From contig NZ_CP073697.1 of the NCBI RefSeq assembly GCF_025264665.1, positions 4,135,501-4,199,500 of the forward strand: a DNA stretch of 64,000 nt, given 5' to 3'. Numbering within the stretch: position 1 is the first letter of the stretch; each line of letters starts with the position of its first letter. The notes under the pieces are model-generated. The model saw only the letters and a list, made by a program, of their open reading frames with translations. It did no database searches and was not told where the DNA came from. Origin of the DNA: Edaphobacter flagellatus (GTDB lineage Bacteria; Acidobacteriota; Terriglobia; Terriglobales; Acidobacteriaceae). The position numbers and the translations under genes were made by a program. Of the stretch, positions 35,024-43,056 are shown piece by piece.

Positions 35024-36287
35024 CATGTTTACGCGCTCCTAGTTTCTGGGAGCGATAGATGCCATTGTGTCCGCTGAACAGGTAGCTGACCACACAGGCG
35101 ATGGCGGCAAAGGCTCCGGCCTCGGGTCCAAACAGCTCGAGGGCCATGAGGCCGCCTGCGATGGGTGTGTTGGCTGCCCCGGCAAAGACGGCGACGAAAC
35201 CCATCGCGGCCAGGAGGGAAGCCGGCAGCGGAAAGATTCCTGAGAGGGAGTTACCTAGAGTGGCGCCGATAAAGAAGAGCGGCGTGACTTCGCCTCCTTT
35301 GAAGCCGGAGCCGAGAGTAAGGGCGGTGAAGGCAAACTTGGCGGCGAAATCATAGCGCGGCAGATGTTCAGAAAATGCGGCGACAATGGTTGGTATGCCG
35401 AGGCCGATGTATTTCGTTGTGTGTATAGCGAAAACGGCGAATACAACGACAATGCCTCCAAGGAATGGCCGCAGTGGGGCATAGCGGATGTTCTTCTTGA
35501 AGAAGGCGGTAATGGCATGTGTCGTTCTGGCAAAGAGCAGTGCGGTAAGGCCGAAAATAATTCCAGCTGCGATGGCTGAAAGGATCGACTTCAGATTGAT
35601 TGGCGCAGTCTGGGTGACGGTGTAGACCGTGTGGTGAATACGCCAGAGGCGTGTGGTGTAGTCTCCGATGAATGCGGCGACGAAGCAGGGGAAGATGGCG
35701 TCGTAGCCAACATTTCCAATAGTGAGGACTTCGAGGCCGAAGACTGCACCTGCGAGAGGTGTTCCGAAGACGGACCCAAAGCCGGCGCTGATTCCGGCCA
35801 TCAATAGGGTCCGCCGATCATGATCGGGGAAGTGGATGCCAAGGCGGCGAAGGATGCGTGTGACCTGGTCGGCGAGTGAAGCGCCGGTTTGGATGGCTGT
35901 GCCTTCTCGGCCGGCGGACCCTCCGAAGAGATGCGTGACGATGGTACCCACCAGAATAAGCGGAGTCATGCGCGCCGGTATGGTGCGTGGGGCATCGGGC
36001 GTGTTTGGAATCTCGGTATGAATCTCGTCGAGGATGAGGTTGTTTCCACCCTCGACGGATTTGCCGAAATAGTAGTAAAGCGCGCCAATGGCGAGCCCAG
36101 CGAATGGAAGGAAGACTATGAGCCATCGATGCGACTCTCGCGTATCAGTCGCCCAGTTCAAGCTAGCAAGAAGAAGTGCAGAAGCCGATCCAGCAAGGAT
36201 GCCTGCAAGTGTTGCGAGTACAAACCAGCGCAGAGTGTGGCGGAGCAGGCGATATTGGCGATGAAACGCGGCAAGAATAAAGGACAT
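34956..36287 (-). CDS. eriC: CLC-type fluoride/proton antiporter (CLC-F)
   Basis: A 443-residue CLC-fold membrane transporter. The gating motif reads GGSAGREGTAIQTG (E128) where chloride-type CLCs have GREGP, and the first pore motif is EGGNNLILDE, with the Asn typical of the fluoride-exporting CLC-F branch, instead of GSGIP. The third pore region is GGEVTPLFFIGATLGN. CLC-F proteins expel fluoride in exchange for protons. The fluoride riboswitch directly upstream supports this function independently. ATG 36287 follows an AGGAGG held in the riboswitch hairpin. Its 3' end overlaps the convergent phosphatase gene. Confidence 0.92.
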   Translation of the reverse strand: MSFILAAFHRQYRLLRHTLRWFVLATLAGILAGSASALLLASLNWATDTRESHRWLIVFLPFAGLAIGALYYYFGKSVEGGNNLILDEIHTEIPNTPDAPRTIPARMTPLILVGTIVTHLFGGSAGREGTAIQTGASLADQVTRILRRLGIHFPDHDRRTLLMAGISAGFGSVFGTPLAGAVFGLEVLTIGNVGYDAIFPCFVAAFIGDYTTRLWRIHHTVYTVTQTAPINLKSILSAIAAGIIFGLTALLFARTTHAITAFFKKNIRYAPLRPFLGGIVVVFAVFAIHTTKYIGLGIPTIVAAFSEHLPRYDFAAKFAFTALTLGSGFKGGEVTPLFFIGATLGNSLSGIFPLPASLLAAMGFVAVFAGAANTPIAGGLMALELFGPEAGAFAAIACVVSYLFSGHNGIYRSQKLGARKHVTHRTHDSSSESHGSRAPNPTR

Positions 36288-36288
36288 G

Positions 36289-36362
36289 GGCCTCCTACAG
36301 AGATCGTAGGAGTCATCAGCAGCTCAAAATGCCTGCGGTTAGAGGCGGTACCCCATCGCCTT
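36289..36362 (-). promoter_or_regulatory. fluoride riboswitch (crcB motif) controlling the CLC-F gene
   Basis: On the minus strand the leader contains the crcB consensus: GGCGATGGGG (36360-36351), the CCGCC and AACCGC elements, then GCTGATGACTCCTAC (36320-36306). The last seven bases, CTCCTAC (36312-36306), can instead pair perfectly with GTAGGAG (36298-36292), which includes the ribosome-binding site three bases before ATG. GGGGT (36354-36350) can compete for ACTCC as aptamer stem P1. Fluoride binding would therefore free the ribosome-binding site, a translational ON switch. Confidence 0.92.
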
Positions 36363-36376
36363 TGGAATGTGATTTT

Positions 36377-36405
36377 AAGTTAACAATCCTATGGGTTAAG
36401 GTCAA
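36377..36405 (-). promoter_or_regulatory. candidate promoter of the riboswitch-CLC transcript
   Basis: On the minus strand, TTGACC (36405-36400) and TAACTT (36382-36377) with a 17-base spacer place the transcript start near 36370, about 10 bases before the aptamer. The -35 box overlaps the 3' end of the FAD oxidoreductase gene. Confidence 0.6.
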
Positions 36406-37622
36406 AGAGTTTCTGCATGTTGTGCGATGTGCTGTGGTTGAAGACCCATTCCGATAAAACGCGCCGTGAGGTATTTGAAGCCCGGAATATTCACGACGAA
36501 GCGAAAGATGAGCGGTGCGTGAAACGGCTCTGGGTTCTGCAGAATCCGGTTGAGGATGCGATGCGCGAAGATTTGGAATGCCTGCGTCCGTCGAACCGCT
36601 TTCTCGCGATAGTGCTGCACCTGTACCAGGTGATGGGGAGTGAGCGAGTTGGAGCGTAGAGCTTCTGACAACATATTTGCGGTGGCGACTGCGTCCTGAA
36701 GCGCGATATTGATGCCAATGCCTCCGACTGGCGACATGGCGTGGGCTGCGTCGCCGATACACAACAGGCCGGGAGACGACCATTGTGAAAGATGATTGAT
36801 CTGCACAGTGAGCAGCTTGACCTTGTCCCACGAGTCAATCTCGGCAACGCGGTCGGAGAGAAATGGGACGATACGCGCCAGACTCTGCTGGAATGCAGGG
36901 AGCCCAGCTTCTTGCAACTGTGGAAATGTACCTTTGGCGATCAGGTATGCCACCTGAAAATAGTCGATTCGATTGATCAACACCACAAGGCGTCCATAGT
37001 TGACGTATCCCAATCCATTCTCGGGATCGGAGTCATGGCGGGGAAGGCGCAGCCATAGAACATCGATCGGTACACCCTCTTCGATAACGGGCAGATGGGC
37101 AGCCATTCGGGAGATGGCATGGCGTCCGTCACAGCCAACTGTGAGCGTGGCGGGAATGGTAGCAGGACCGTCGGGCGAGTTGGCCATGACTCCCGTGATG
37201 ACGCCATCGTGCTGTGTCAGCCCAGTTGCTTCCCATCCCATCCGAAGAGTGAAGGTGGGAAGCTTTGTGGCTTCGGATGCGAGAAAGTTCAGGAAATCCC
37301 ACTGCGGCATCAAGGCAACATATTTTGCGTGGGTTGGCAGGTGAGAGAGGTCGGCCATGACGGCGCTGCAGTCGCCAGCCTGCACGGACATTTTTGCGAT
37401 CTTCGAATGGCGAATCTGCAACAGGCGCTCGAGAATGCCGAGCTCGTACATCAGTTCCAGCGTTGAGGGATGAATCGTGTCTCCGCGAAAGTCGCGAAAG
37501 AAGTCCTGATGTTTTTCAAGTACAGTGACCTCGACTCCGGCACGGGCCAGGAGGAAGCCAAGCATGATTCCGGCTGGTCCACCGCCGATGATGCAGACGG
37601 TTGTTTTGGGAAACGTGATCAT
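36402..37622 (-). CDS. FAD-dependent aromatic-type monooxygenase (PHBH/UbiH fold)
   Basis: About 406 residues. The dinucleotide motif CIIGGGPAGIMLGFLLARAG is at the N terminus, the DG motif appears as TVGCDGRHA and the second FAD motif as LLCIGDAAHAMSPVGGIGIN. These define the group A flavin monooxygenases acting on aromatic or quinone-like substrates. ATG 37622 is preferred because GAGG lies upstream; ATG 37661 in the same frame adds 13 residues (MSSASSQPNEASS) and is possible. Divergent from the HAD phosphatase gene. Substrate unknown. Confidence 0.88.
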   Translation of the reverse strand: MITFPKTTVCIIGGGPAGIMLGFLLARAGVEVTVLEKHQDFFRDFRGDTIHPSTLELMYELGILERLLQIRHSKIAKMSVQAGDCSAVMADLSHLPTHAKYVALMPQWDFLNFLASEATKLPTFTLRMGWEATGLTQHDGVITGVMANSPDGPATIPATLTVGCDGRHAISRMAAHLPVIEEGVPIDVLWLRLPRHDSDPENGLGYVNYGRLVVLINRIDYFQVAYLIAKGTFPQLQEAGLPAFQQSLARIVPFLSDRVAEIDSWDKVKLLTVQINHLSQWSSPGLLCIGDAAHAMSPVGGIGINIALQDAVATANMLSEALRSNSLTPHHLVQVQHYREKAVRRTQAFQIFAHRILNRILQNPEPFHAPLIFRFVVNIPGFKYLTARFIGMGLQPQHIAQHAETL

Positions 37623-37672
37623 GGACGATGCCTCGTTGGGTTGAGAGGAGGCTGACGACATACACTTGAGAT

Positions 37673-38377
37673 ATGTCTCCGGTTTCTCCTCGACTGATTG
37701 TCTTCGATCTGGATGGTACGCTGATCGATTCGCGACAGGATCTTTGTAACTCAGTGAACGCGATGCTGGTGCATCTCGGCAAGCCGGAGCTGCCGGAGAA
37801 GGTGATTGCCAGCTATATCGGCGATGGTGCTTCGATGCTGGTGCGGCGGGCGCTGGGCGATCCAGAGGGCGACGTTCATGATGCGGAGTATGTGAACGAG
37901 GCGCTCGAGTTCTTTCTGGACTACTACCGCGAGCACAAGCTGGATTTCACGTATGTGTATCCGGGCGTGATGGAGTCGCTGGAGGCGATTCGTACGGCGT
38001 GGCCGGAGACGTTGATGGCGGTGCTGACGAACAAGCCGGTGAATCCGTCGCGGGCGATCTGCGATCACTTTGGGCTGACGCCGTTCTTCTTCCAGAATTA
38101 CGGCGGCAACAGCTTTCATACGAAGAAGCCCGACCCGCATGGGTTGAAGACCCTGATCGCTGAGGCGAGCGCGATTGCCGGTTTAGCGATTGCGTCGGGG
38201 GAGACGCTGATGATCGGCGACTCGGACGTCGATGTGTTGACAGCGCGCAACTGCGGAGCGCAGTCCATCGGCTGCACCTTCGGGCTTGCGCCCCATTCGC
38301 TGGAGGCGGCTGAGCCGGATCACCTGGCGGCGGCGCCTGTGGACTGGCTGAGGATTCTGGGTATTTCGGGGCTGTAG
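37673..38377 (+). CDS. gph: HAD-family phosphatase, phosphoglycolate phosphatase-like
   Basis: A 234-residue HAD hydrolase. Motif I is IVFDLDGTLIDS (nucleophile Asp), motif II lies in MAVLTNKP, motif III Lys in FHTKKPDPHG and motif IV is MIGDSDVDVLTARNCG, with a helical C1 cap between motifs I and II. This matches phosphoglycolate phosphatases that clear 2-phosphoglycolate made during DNA repair or photorespiration-like damage. Other HAD phosphatases of the same subfamily cannot be excluded. Copy B of the intergenic repeat begins 8 bases after the stop. Confidence 0.88.
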   Translation: MSPVSPRLIVFDLDGTLIDSRQDLCNSVNAMLVHLGKPELPEKVIASYIGDGASMLVRRALGDPEGDVHDAEYVNEALEFFLDYYREHKLDFTYVYPGVMESLEAIRTAWPETLMAVLTNKPVNPSRAICDHFGLTPFFFQNYGGNSFHTKKPDPHGLKTLIAEASAIAGLAIASGETLMIGDSDVDVLTARNCGAQSIGCTFGLAPHSLEAAEPDHLAAAPVDWLRILGISGL

Positions 38378-38384
38378 GCCCTCC

Positions 38385-38580
38385 GTACCAATTTGCGCAA
38401 AGTATTCCAAACAGATGGGTTATTGCGACACCCCTGTCAATTCCAGTGGGAAGCATCTGCCTGTATCTATTTCTGAACCCTATATCTATTTTAGTGAGTA
38501 TCGAGGGGTAAATCGGCACTTGGGAAGTGCTTTGGATTGATCAGGTTAGGCAGAATGGGGGCTTGACAGGTTTTGTTCGG
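38385..38580. repeat. intergenic repeat, copy B
   Basis: Second copy of the element at 4053-4325, same order and orientation: TTTGCGCAAAGTATTCCAAA near 38391, AATCGGCACTTGGG near 38510 and GGGGGCTTGACAGGTTTTG near 38557. The spacers differ from copy A. Its right end runs into a small minus-strand ORF. Confidence 0.55.
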
Positions 38581-38713
38581 GATCATCCAGAACCGGAGGG
38601 GGTTCGGAGGAGGAGCCGGAGTTGCCGGGCTCCTCCTCCGAGAGGGGATCGGTTCGCAGCTCATCGGGACGTTCCCGATGGAGGCGCGAGAGCAGTTCTG
38701 ACCAAAAATCCAT
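38546..38713 (-). CDS. small hypothetical protein, 55 residues
   Basis: Starts at ATG 38713 with GGGAGA about 9 bases upstream and ends at TAA 38546. It reads MDFWSELLSRLHRERPDELR and continues acidic and proline/serine-rich to LSSPHSA. It lies 33 bases downstream of the DUF4097-like gene on the same strand, so it may be the second gene of that unit. Its 3' end overlaps the repeat module GGGGGCTTGACAGG, which is odd for a conserved gene. Moderate support only. Confidence 0.45.
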   Translation of the reverse strand: MDFWSELLSRLHRERPDELRTDPLSEEEPGNSGSSSEPPPVLDDPEQNLSSPHSA

Positions 38714-38746
38714 ATTGACGATCTCCCGGTCGTGATCTGCTCATGG

Positions 38747-39598
38747 TTAGCGGATGGAGATGTCTCCGGAGCCAGTGTTCGCGCGAATGGTGGGTCCGCC
38801 TCCGTTGACCGTTCCGCTGATGTGGTGCCGGTTGAGCGTGCCCTGCATGGAGATGGGCTGCGCGACGTTGACCGAACCCGAACCGGTATCGGCGACGAGA
38901 TTGAATTTGGCGCTGCCGCCGAGGTCCATGCGGATGGAGCCGGAGCCGGTGGAGAGCTTCCAGTCGGTGGCGGGGTTGCCTTCGACCTGAATGTCACCCG
39001 AGCCGGTGGAGGCTTTGAGAGCACCGTTGACTCCGTGGAGGCGAACAGAGCCGGAGCCGGTTTCGGCGCGCACATCGCCGGGGCCAGCTTCGTGCAGCTC
39101 GACATCGCCGGAGCCGGTGCCGAGAGTGGCCTGTCCCTGGATGCCGGTGGCGCGGACGGAGCCGGAGCCGCTCTGTGCCTTGAGCGTGGCGCCGACGTTA
39201 TCGATGGTCATGTCGCCGGAACCGGTGGCGGCGTTGATGTTGGAGGCGCGGGGAAGGGTGACGTCGTAGTCGATGGAGATGTTGCGGAAGAGGTCGTCGT
39301 CGTGGGTTTTGCCGATGATGACGTCGTTGCCGTTCTGGGTGATGGGCGGGTTGTTAACGATCTGCTGGACGCGGGAATCGGCGTCGCCGTTCATCCAGCC
39401 GTGATTGGCGTGGACGTGGCCGACGACGTGAACCTGATTGTCGGAGCCGGGCTTGAGGCGGATGTATCCGGAGCCGGTGGCGACAGATACATTGGGCGAG
39501 CCTGAGACCGAGAGGGTCCGTTCGAAGTTGCCGTCGGCTGCATAGGCCGCGGTAGTGAGGGCGAGGCTGGCTATGGCCAGGAAAAGCTTTGTGTTCAT
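38747..39598 (-). CDS. secreted DUF4097-like beta-repeat protein
   Basis: 283 residues with signal peptide MNTKLFLAIASLALTTAAYA. The body is made of about nine repeats of 18-22 residues, each containing TGSG or SGSG followed by S/D-[IV]-x-[VIL] (for example ATGSGYIRL, NAATGSGDMTI, LGTGSGDVEL, ASTGSGDIQV, NTGSGDISI). This gives a right-handed beta-helix-like solenoid typical of DUF4097 adhesin-like proteins. Function in this family is poorly known; related proteins sit near cell-envelope stress regulators. Confidence 0.85.
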   Translation of the reverse strand: MNTKLFLAIASLALTTAAYAADGNFERTLSVSGSPNVSVATGSGYIRLKPGSDNQVHVVGHVHANHGWMNGDADSRVQQIVNNPPITQNGNDVIIGKTHDDDLFRNISIDYDVTLPRASNINAATGSGDMTIDNVGATLKAQSGSGSVRATGIQGQATLGTGSGDVELHEAGPGDVRAETGSGSVRLHGVNGALKASTGSGDIQVEGNPATDWKLSTGSGSIRMDLGGSAKFNLVADTGSGSVNVAQPISMQGTLNRHHISGTVNGGGPTIRANTGSGDISIR

Positions 39599-39745
39599 AA
39601 GTGAGCCTCCGTACGGATGGGATTACGCTGAAGGGCTGGGGTTTGTTCCGTTATTTGTGACGAATGGTTTTTGTGGTTGGAATGATAAACCGCGAGGCCC
39701 TGGACTGCTTGTCCGTGGGGTTTCTGTCAGGCATTGCACGGATGC

Positions 39746-39776
39746 GAGAAGGCCCGACCTTTGGCCGGGCCTTCTC
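39746..39776. terminator. hairpin terminator downstream of the adaptor gene
   Basis: GAGAAGGCCCG (39746-39756) pairs with CGGGCCTTCTC (39766-39776), an 11-bp perfect stem 20 bases beyond the stop of the adaptor gene. It lacks a long T-run on the minus strand. Confidence 0.65.
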
Positions 39777-39796
39777 GTTATTATTGGGCTGTATCG

Positions 39797-41005
39797 TTAC
39801 TGCTGAAGGATGACGGTATCGCCTGCGTTGAGCCCGGAAAGGACTTCGGTACGGGTTCCGTTGGAGATGCCAGCTTTGATGGAGACCTTGCGGCGGCCTT
39901 TTTTCTCCTTGGGATCGGGAACTTCGACAGAGGCGTTGCGGTCCTTGTCGTAGATGACGGCCTGCTCGGGAACGGTGAGGACGCCCTTGTGTTCTTCAAG
40001 GAGGATCTCAGCGTTGGCGGTCATATTGGCCTTGAGCTCGCCGCCGGGGTTGTCGATGGAGACGCGAACCTCGAAGGTGGTGACGTTGTCCTTCTCGACG
40101 CCGAGGGGAGCGATCTTGGTGACTTTGCCCTGGAAGGTCTTGTCCTTGAAGGATTCGACCTTGATGCGCGCGGGCTGGCCGAGATAGACCTTGCCGATGT
40201 CGGACTCGTCGACCTTGCCCTGCACATAGACCTGGTTGATATCGCCGAGGGTCATGACGAGAGTGGCTGTGGAACCCATGACGAGGATGGAGGAGACGGC
40301 GTCGCCGAGTTCGACATCGCGGGACAGGACGACTCCATCCATGGGCGAGGTGATGGTGGTGTAGCTGAGCTGCTCTTCCAGCTGCTTGAGGGAGGCTTCG
40401 GCCTGCTGGACCTGCGCCTGTGCCTGATGGAGCTTGGAGGTGTCGACAGTGATCTGGGCGACGGCCTTGTCGCGGGTGTTGGCAGCGGCAAGATATTTCT
40501 GCTGCGCGTCGTCAAGGGCCTGCTGGGAGACGACTCCGTCCCTGGACATGGAGAGTGCGCGATCGTAGGTGTTCTTGAACATGGGCAGGTCGGGCGCTTC
40601 GGCGTTGACCTTGTCGTACTGGATAGCAGCCTGGGCGGCGCGAGCGTTGGACTCGGCAGCGGCGAGCTGGGCCTTCTGCGCGTTGACCTGCGCGAGAATT
40701 TCGACCTGGTCGAGCTGAGCGAGGAGCTGACCCTGCTTCACGTGAGCATTGATGTCGGTATAAAGCTTGGTGACGATGCCGGAGGCCTTGGATTTAACCT
40801 CGACCTTGGTGATGGGCTGGACCTTGCCGGTGGCCACGACGGAGCGGGCGATGTCGCCTTTTTCCACCTTGGCAAGCTGCGAGGGTTCGATCTTGGCATT
40901 GTTGCCGCGCGCCGCTACGGCGACCCCCAGAACGACGGCGACGACGAGGGCGATAAGGCCGCCCCAGATCCAGAGTTTGCGCTTTTGCTTTCGCTGTGTG
41001 GCCAA
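39797..41005 (-). CDS. RND/ABC efflux periplasmic adaptor (HlyD/MFP family)
   Basis: About 402 residues: a short cytoplasmic basic start (ATQRKQKRK), one membrane anchor (WIWGGLIALVVAVVLGVAVA), then a lipoyl-like half (VVATGKVQPITKVEVKSKAS), a long coiled-coil hairpin, the second lipoyl half (TITSPMDGVVLSRDVELGDA) and beta-barrel plus proximal domains. TTG 41005 has GGAG eight bases upstream and is preferred; ATG 41074 lacks a ribosome-binding site. Adaptors of this class (MacA-like) link inner-membrane pumps to TolC. No pump gene is adjacent in the window, so the partner is elsewhere. Confidence 0.85.
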   Translation of the reverse strand: MATQRKQKRKLWIWGGLIALVVAVVLGVAVAARGNNAKIEPSQLAKVEKGDIARSVVATGKVQPITKVEVKSKASGIVTKLYTDINAHVKQGQLLAQLDQVEILAQVNAQKAQLAAAESNARAAQAAIQYDKVNAEAPDLPMFKNTYDRALSMSRDGVVSQQALDDAQQKYLAAANTRDKAVAQITVDTSKLHQAQAQVQQAEASLKQLEEQLSYTTITSPMDGVVLSRDVELGDAVSSILVMGSTATLVMTLGDINQVYVQGKVDESDIGKVYLGQPARIKVESFKDKTFQGKVTKIAPLGVEKDNVTTFEVRVSIDNPGGELKANMTANAEILLEEHKGVLTVPEQAVIYDKDRNASVEVPDPKEKKGRRKVSIKAGISNGTRTEVLSGLNAGDTVILQQ

Positions 41006-41211
41006 GGTCGAGCTCCAAATATTTAAATACCGCTTCGGAGGTAGGGTACGCAGGAGGGTGCGACCCGGTTCCATGAAAGTTTCGGGATGAACCGATCTTT
41101 AGACGGATCGGCAGGCAAAGGGAGAGGGACGTGAAACCGCTTATCCGTCTTTATTTATAGCTGAGGGAATTTTAATCTGAATACCCTCTGATGGCGGATT
41201 ACCGGAAGGTG

Positions 41212-41814
41212 TCAGGCGTATTTACGCAGGACGCCGAGGACCTTGCCCTGAATGCTGACGCTGTCGGCAGGGGCGAAGATGGGTGCCATCTCCGTGTTGG
41301 AGGGCTGGAGGCGGATCATGCTGCCCTCGCGGTAGAAGCGCTTGAGGGTGGCGTCGGAGCCGTCAACGAGCGCGACGATGATTTCGCCTTCGCGAGCGGT
41401 GCGGGTGCGTTCGACCAGGACGTAGTCTCCGGAGACGATGTGCTCGTCGCGCATGGAGTCGCCACGGACTTCGAGGGCGAAGACCTCGCGGTTGCCGATG
41501 ATGTCGCCGAGCGAGATGCTTTCAGCGGTTTCGATTGCCTCAACGGGCTTGCCTGCGGCGATGCGTCCGAGCAGGGGAAGGCGCTCTCCGCCACGTTTGG
41601 GGCGAGCGGGGAGGACGTCGATGGAGCGACTGCGATTATGCGCACGTTGCAGCAGGCCTTTGTTCTGCAGGTTGGTGATGTGTTTATGCACGGTGGCGAG
41701 CGAGCTGAGGCCGAGGCCGCTGGCGATCTCTTCGTACGAAGGCGAGTAGCCGTTCTTTTGCGTGAAGCTGGAGAGAAAGTCGATGACCTCTTTTTGCCGC
41801 CGTGTGATAGCCAT
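41212..41814 (-). CDS. lexA: LexA repressor
   Basis: A 200-residue SOS repressor. The N-terminal winged helix spans residues 1-65 (YSPSYEEIASGLGLSSLATV), the self-cleavage site Ala-Gly is in LLGRIAAGKPV, the catalytic Ser in RGDSMRDEHI and the catalytic Lys in DATLKRF. RecA-triggered cleavage inactivates it. Divergent from the response-regulator operon. A direct repeat just upstream may be its own operator. Confidence 0.96.
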   Translation of the reverse strand: MAITRRQKEVIDFLSSFTQKNGYSPSYEEIASGLGLSSLATVHKHITNLQNKGLLQRAHNRSRSIDVLPARPKRGGERLPLLGRIAAGKPVEAIETAESISLGDIIGNREVFALEVRGDSMRDEHIVSGDYVLVERTRTAREGEIIVALVDGSDATLKRFYREGSMIRLQPSNTEMAPIFAPADSVSIQGKVLGVLRKYA

Positions 41815-41825
41815 GCGGGAATTGT

Positions 41826-41843
41826 AGCGAATAAAAAGCGAAT
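41826..41843. promoter_or_regulatory. direct repeat upstream of lexA
   Basis: AGCGAAT occurs twice (41826-41832 and 41837-41843) with an 11-base period, ending 12 bases before the lexA start. LexA genes are normally self-repressed, so this is a candidate operator. It does not match the Escherichia or Bacillus SOS boxes. Confidence 0.4.
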
Positions 41844-42049
41844 TGCAATAGCTAAGTTGATTCCACGAAAAGGAGGGCTCAAGCAGGGTGCGTCATTCCC
41901 GTTTTGAAAACATGTGTCGCAAAAAGATTCACAGGACTCTTGATTGCAAAGGAGCAATCGCACAAGGTAAGAGGACGCCGCGGGGTTGGTCGTACCGGTC
42001 CAAAGAGATCTGCGAGCCTGGCGGTGTTCTGCTGAACCGAGGAGATGCG

Positions 42050-42802
42050 ATGCAGGTTTTGATTGTTGAAGATGATGCTGCTTTGGGTGTGTTTCTTGAG
42101 AAAGGACTGAAGCTTGAGGGACACGAGGTGACACGGGTTGAAGACGGAGAGGCCGCACTGGAGCGGGCACGGCAGGACAGGCCGGACCTGATGGTGTTGG
42201 ATCTAAGTCTTCCTAAAAAAGACGGTGTGGAGGTGCTGGAGGAGCTGCGCGGTGAACTCGACGGTACGGCTGTGCTGGTGCTGACGGGGCGGAGCATGGT
42301 GGAGGAGAGAGTCCGGTGCCTGAACCTGGGTGCGGACGATTGTCTGCTGAAGCCTTTCAGCTTTCATGAGCTGACGGCGCGTTGCCGGGCGCTGCTGCGC
42401 AGGAAGGAACGCTTTGCCGATCCAGTGCTGCGTCAGGCGGGGGTGGAACTGAATCGCATGGAGCGGCGTGTGCTGCACGGTGGCCAGCATGTGGAGCTGA
42501 CGGTCAAGGAGTTCAGCCTGCTGGAGTACCTGATGCGGCGTCCGGGGCGTTGTGTCAGCCGTGCGGAGCTGCTGCGAGAGGTGTGGCAGATGTCCCCGGA
42601 TGCGGGCACGAACGTGGTGGACGTGTATGTGAACTACCTGCGCAGAAAGCTGGGTGCGGTGTCGGTTGCCGAGGATGCGGATGGACACTCGGTGATTGAG
42701 ACGGTGCGCGGCGAAGGCTATCGCGTAAGAGTAACGGCTGCGAAAAAGCCCGTTGCTCGTATCGGCAATTATGCAGCCAGCGCTGCGATGGCTGGTGCAT
42801 AG
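42050..42802 (+). CDS. OmpR-family response regulator
   Basis: A 250-residue two-component regulator. The receiver domain (1-118) has the acidic pair (IVEDDAA), phosphoacceptor Asp in LMVLDLSLPKKDG, Thr in LVLTGRS and Lys in LLKPFSF. A winged-helix effector domain follows (VELTVKEFSLLEYLMRRPG...YVNYLRRKLG...VRGEGYRV). GGAG nine bases upstream fixes ATG 42050. It heads a three-gene operon (one base to the next ORF) that leads into the flagellar genes, so it may set flagellar expression. No complete sensor kinase is adjacent. Confidence 0.92.
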   Translation: MQVLIVEDDAALGVFLEKGLKLEGHEVTRVEDGEAALERARQDRPDLMVLDLSLPKKDGVEVLEELRGELDGTAVLVLTGRSMVEERVRCLNLGADDCLLKPFSFHELTARCRALLRRKERFADPVLRQAGVELNRMERRVLHGGQHVELTVKEFSLLEYLMRRPGRCVSRAELLREVWQMSPDAGTNVVDVYVNYLRRKLGAVSVAEDADGHSVIETVRGEGYRVRVTAAKKPVARIGNYAASAAMAGA

Positions 42803-42803
42803 T

Positions 42804-43049
42804 ATGGCCGCGTCGCATGTGATGGAAGAGGGGCTGACCGAGCGAATCGATGAGATGCTGCATAGTCTTTGCCAGCCATTGACGGTGCTGCAGTGCAGGC
42901 TCGCGTTGGGTGAACTGAATGGGGAGCCTGCTGCGATGCGTTCGGCGATTGGCGAGGCGCTGAACCAGTGTGCGCGCATAAACCGTATGGTTGGCGCGAT
43001 GCGCGAGATGCTGCTCGAGGCCGGCGATCGAGAACAACAGACGAAGTAG
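42804..43049 (+). CDS. small protein resembling a histidine-kinase dimerisation helix pair
   Basis: 81 residues from ATG 42804, one base after the response-regulator stop. The helix containing IDEMLHSLCQPLTVLQCRLA resembles an H-box (H-x-L-x-x-P-L) and is followed by a second long helix, AIGEALNQCARINRMVGAMR. There is no ATP-binding domain, so it cannot phosphorylate itself. It may be a phosphotransfer or phosphatase-like partner of one of the flanking response regulators. The H-box match is by eye and the role is inferred. Confidence 0.65.
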   Translation: MAASHVMEEGLTERIDEMLHSLCQPLTVLQCRLALGELNGEPAAMRSAIGEALNQCARINRMVGAMREMLLEAGDREQQTK

Positions 43050-43056
43050 AGAGTTG

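Noticed and set aside
34956..36287. CLC protein first read as a chloride channel
   Set aside because: GREGT and EGGNN motifs plus the fluoride riboswitch fit the fluoride-specific branch.
38747..39598. Periodic GGAGCCGGT-type DNA considered as a DNA repeat array
   Set aside because: Period follows the TGSG protein repeats of a single secreted protein gene.
39734..41026. 430-residue plus-strand ORF opposite the adaptor protein
   Set aside because: Low-complexity G/D/L/V composition and complete overlap with a clear HlyD-type gene.
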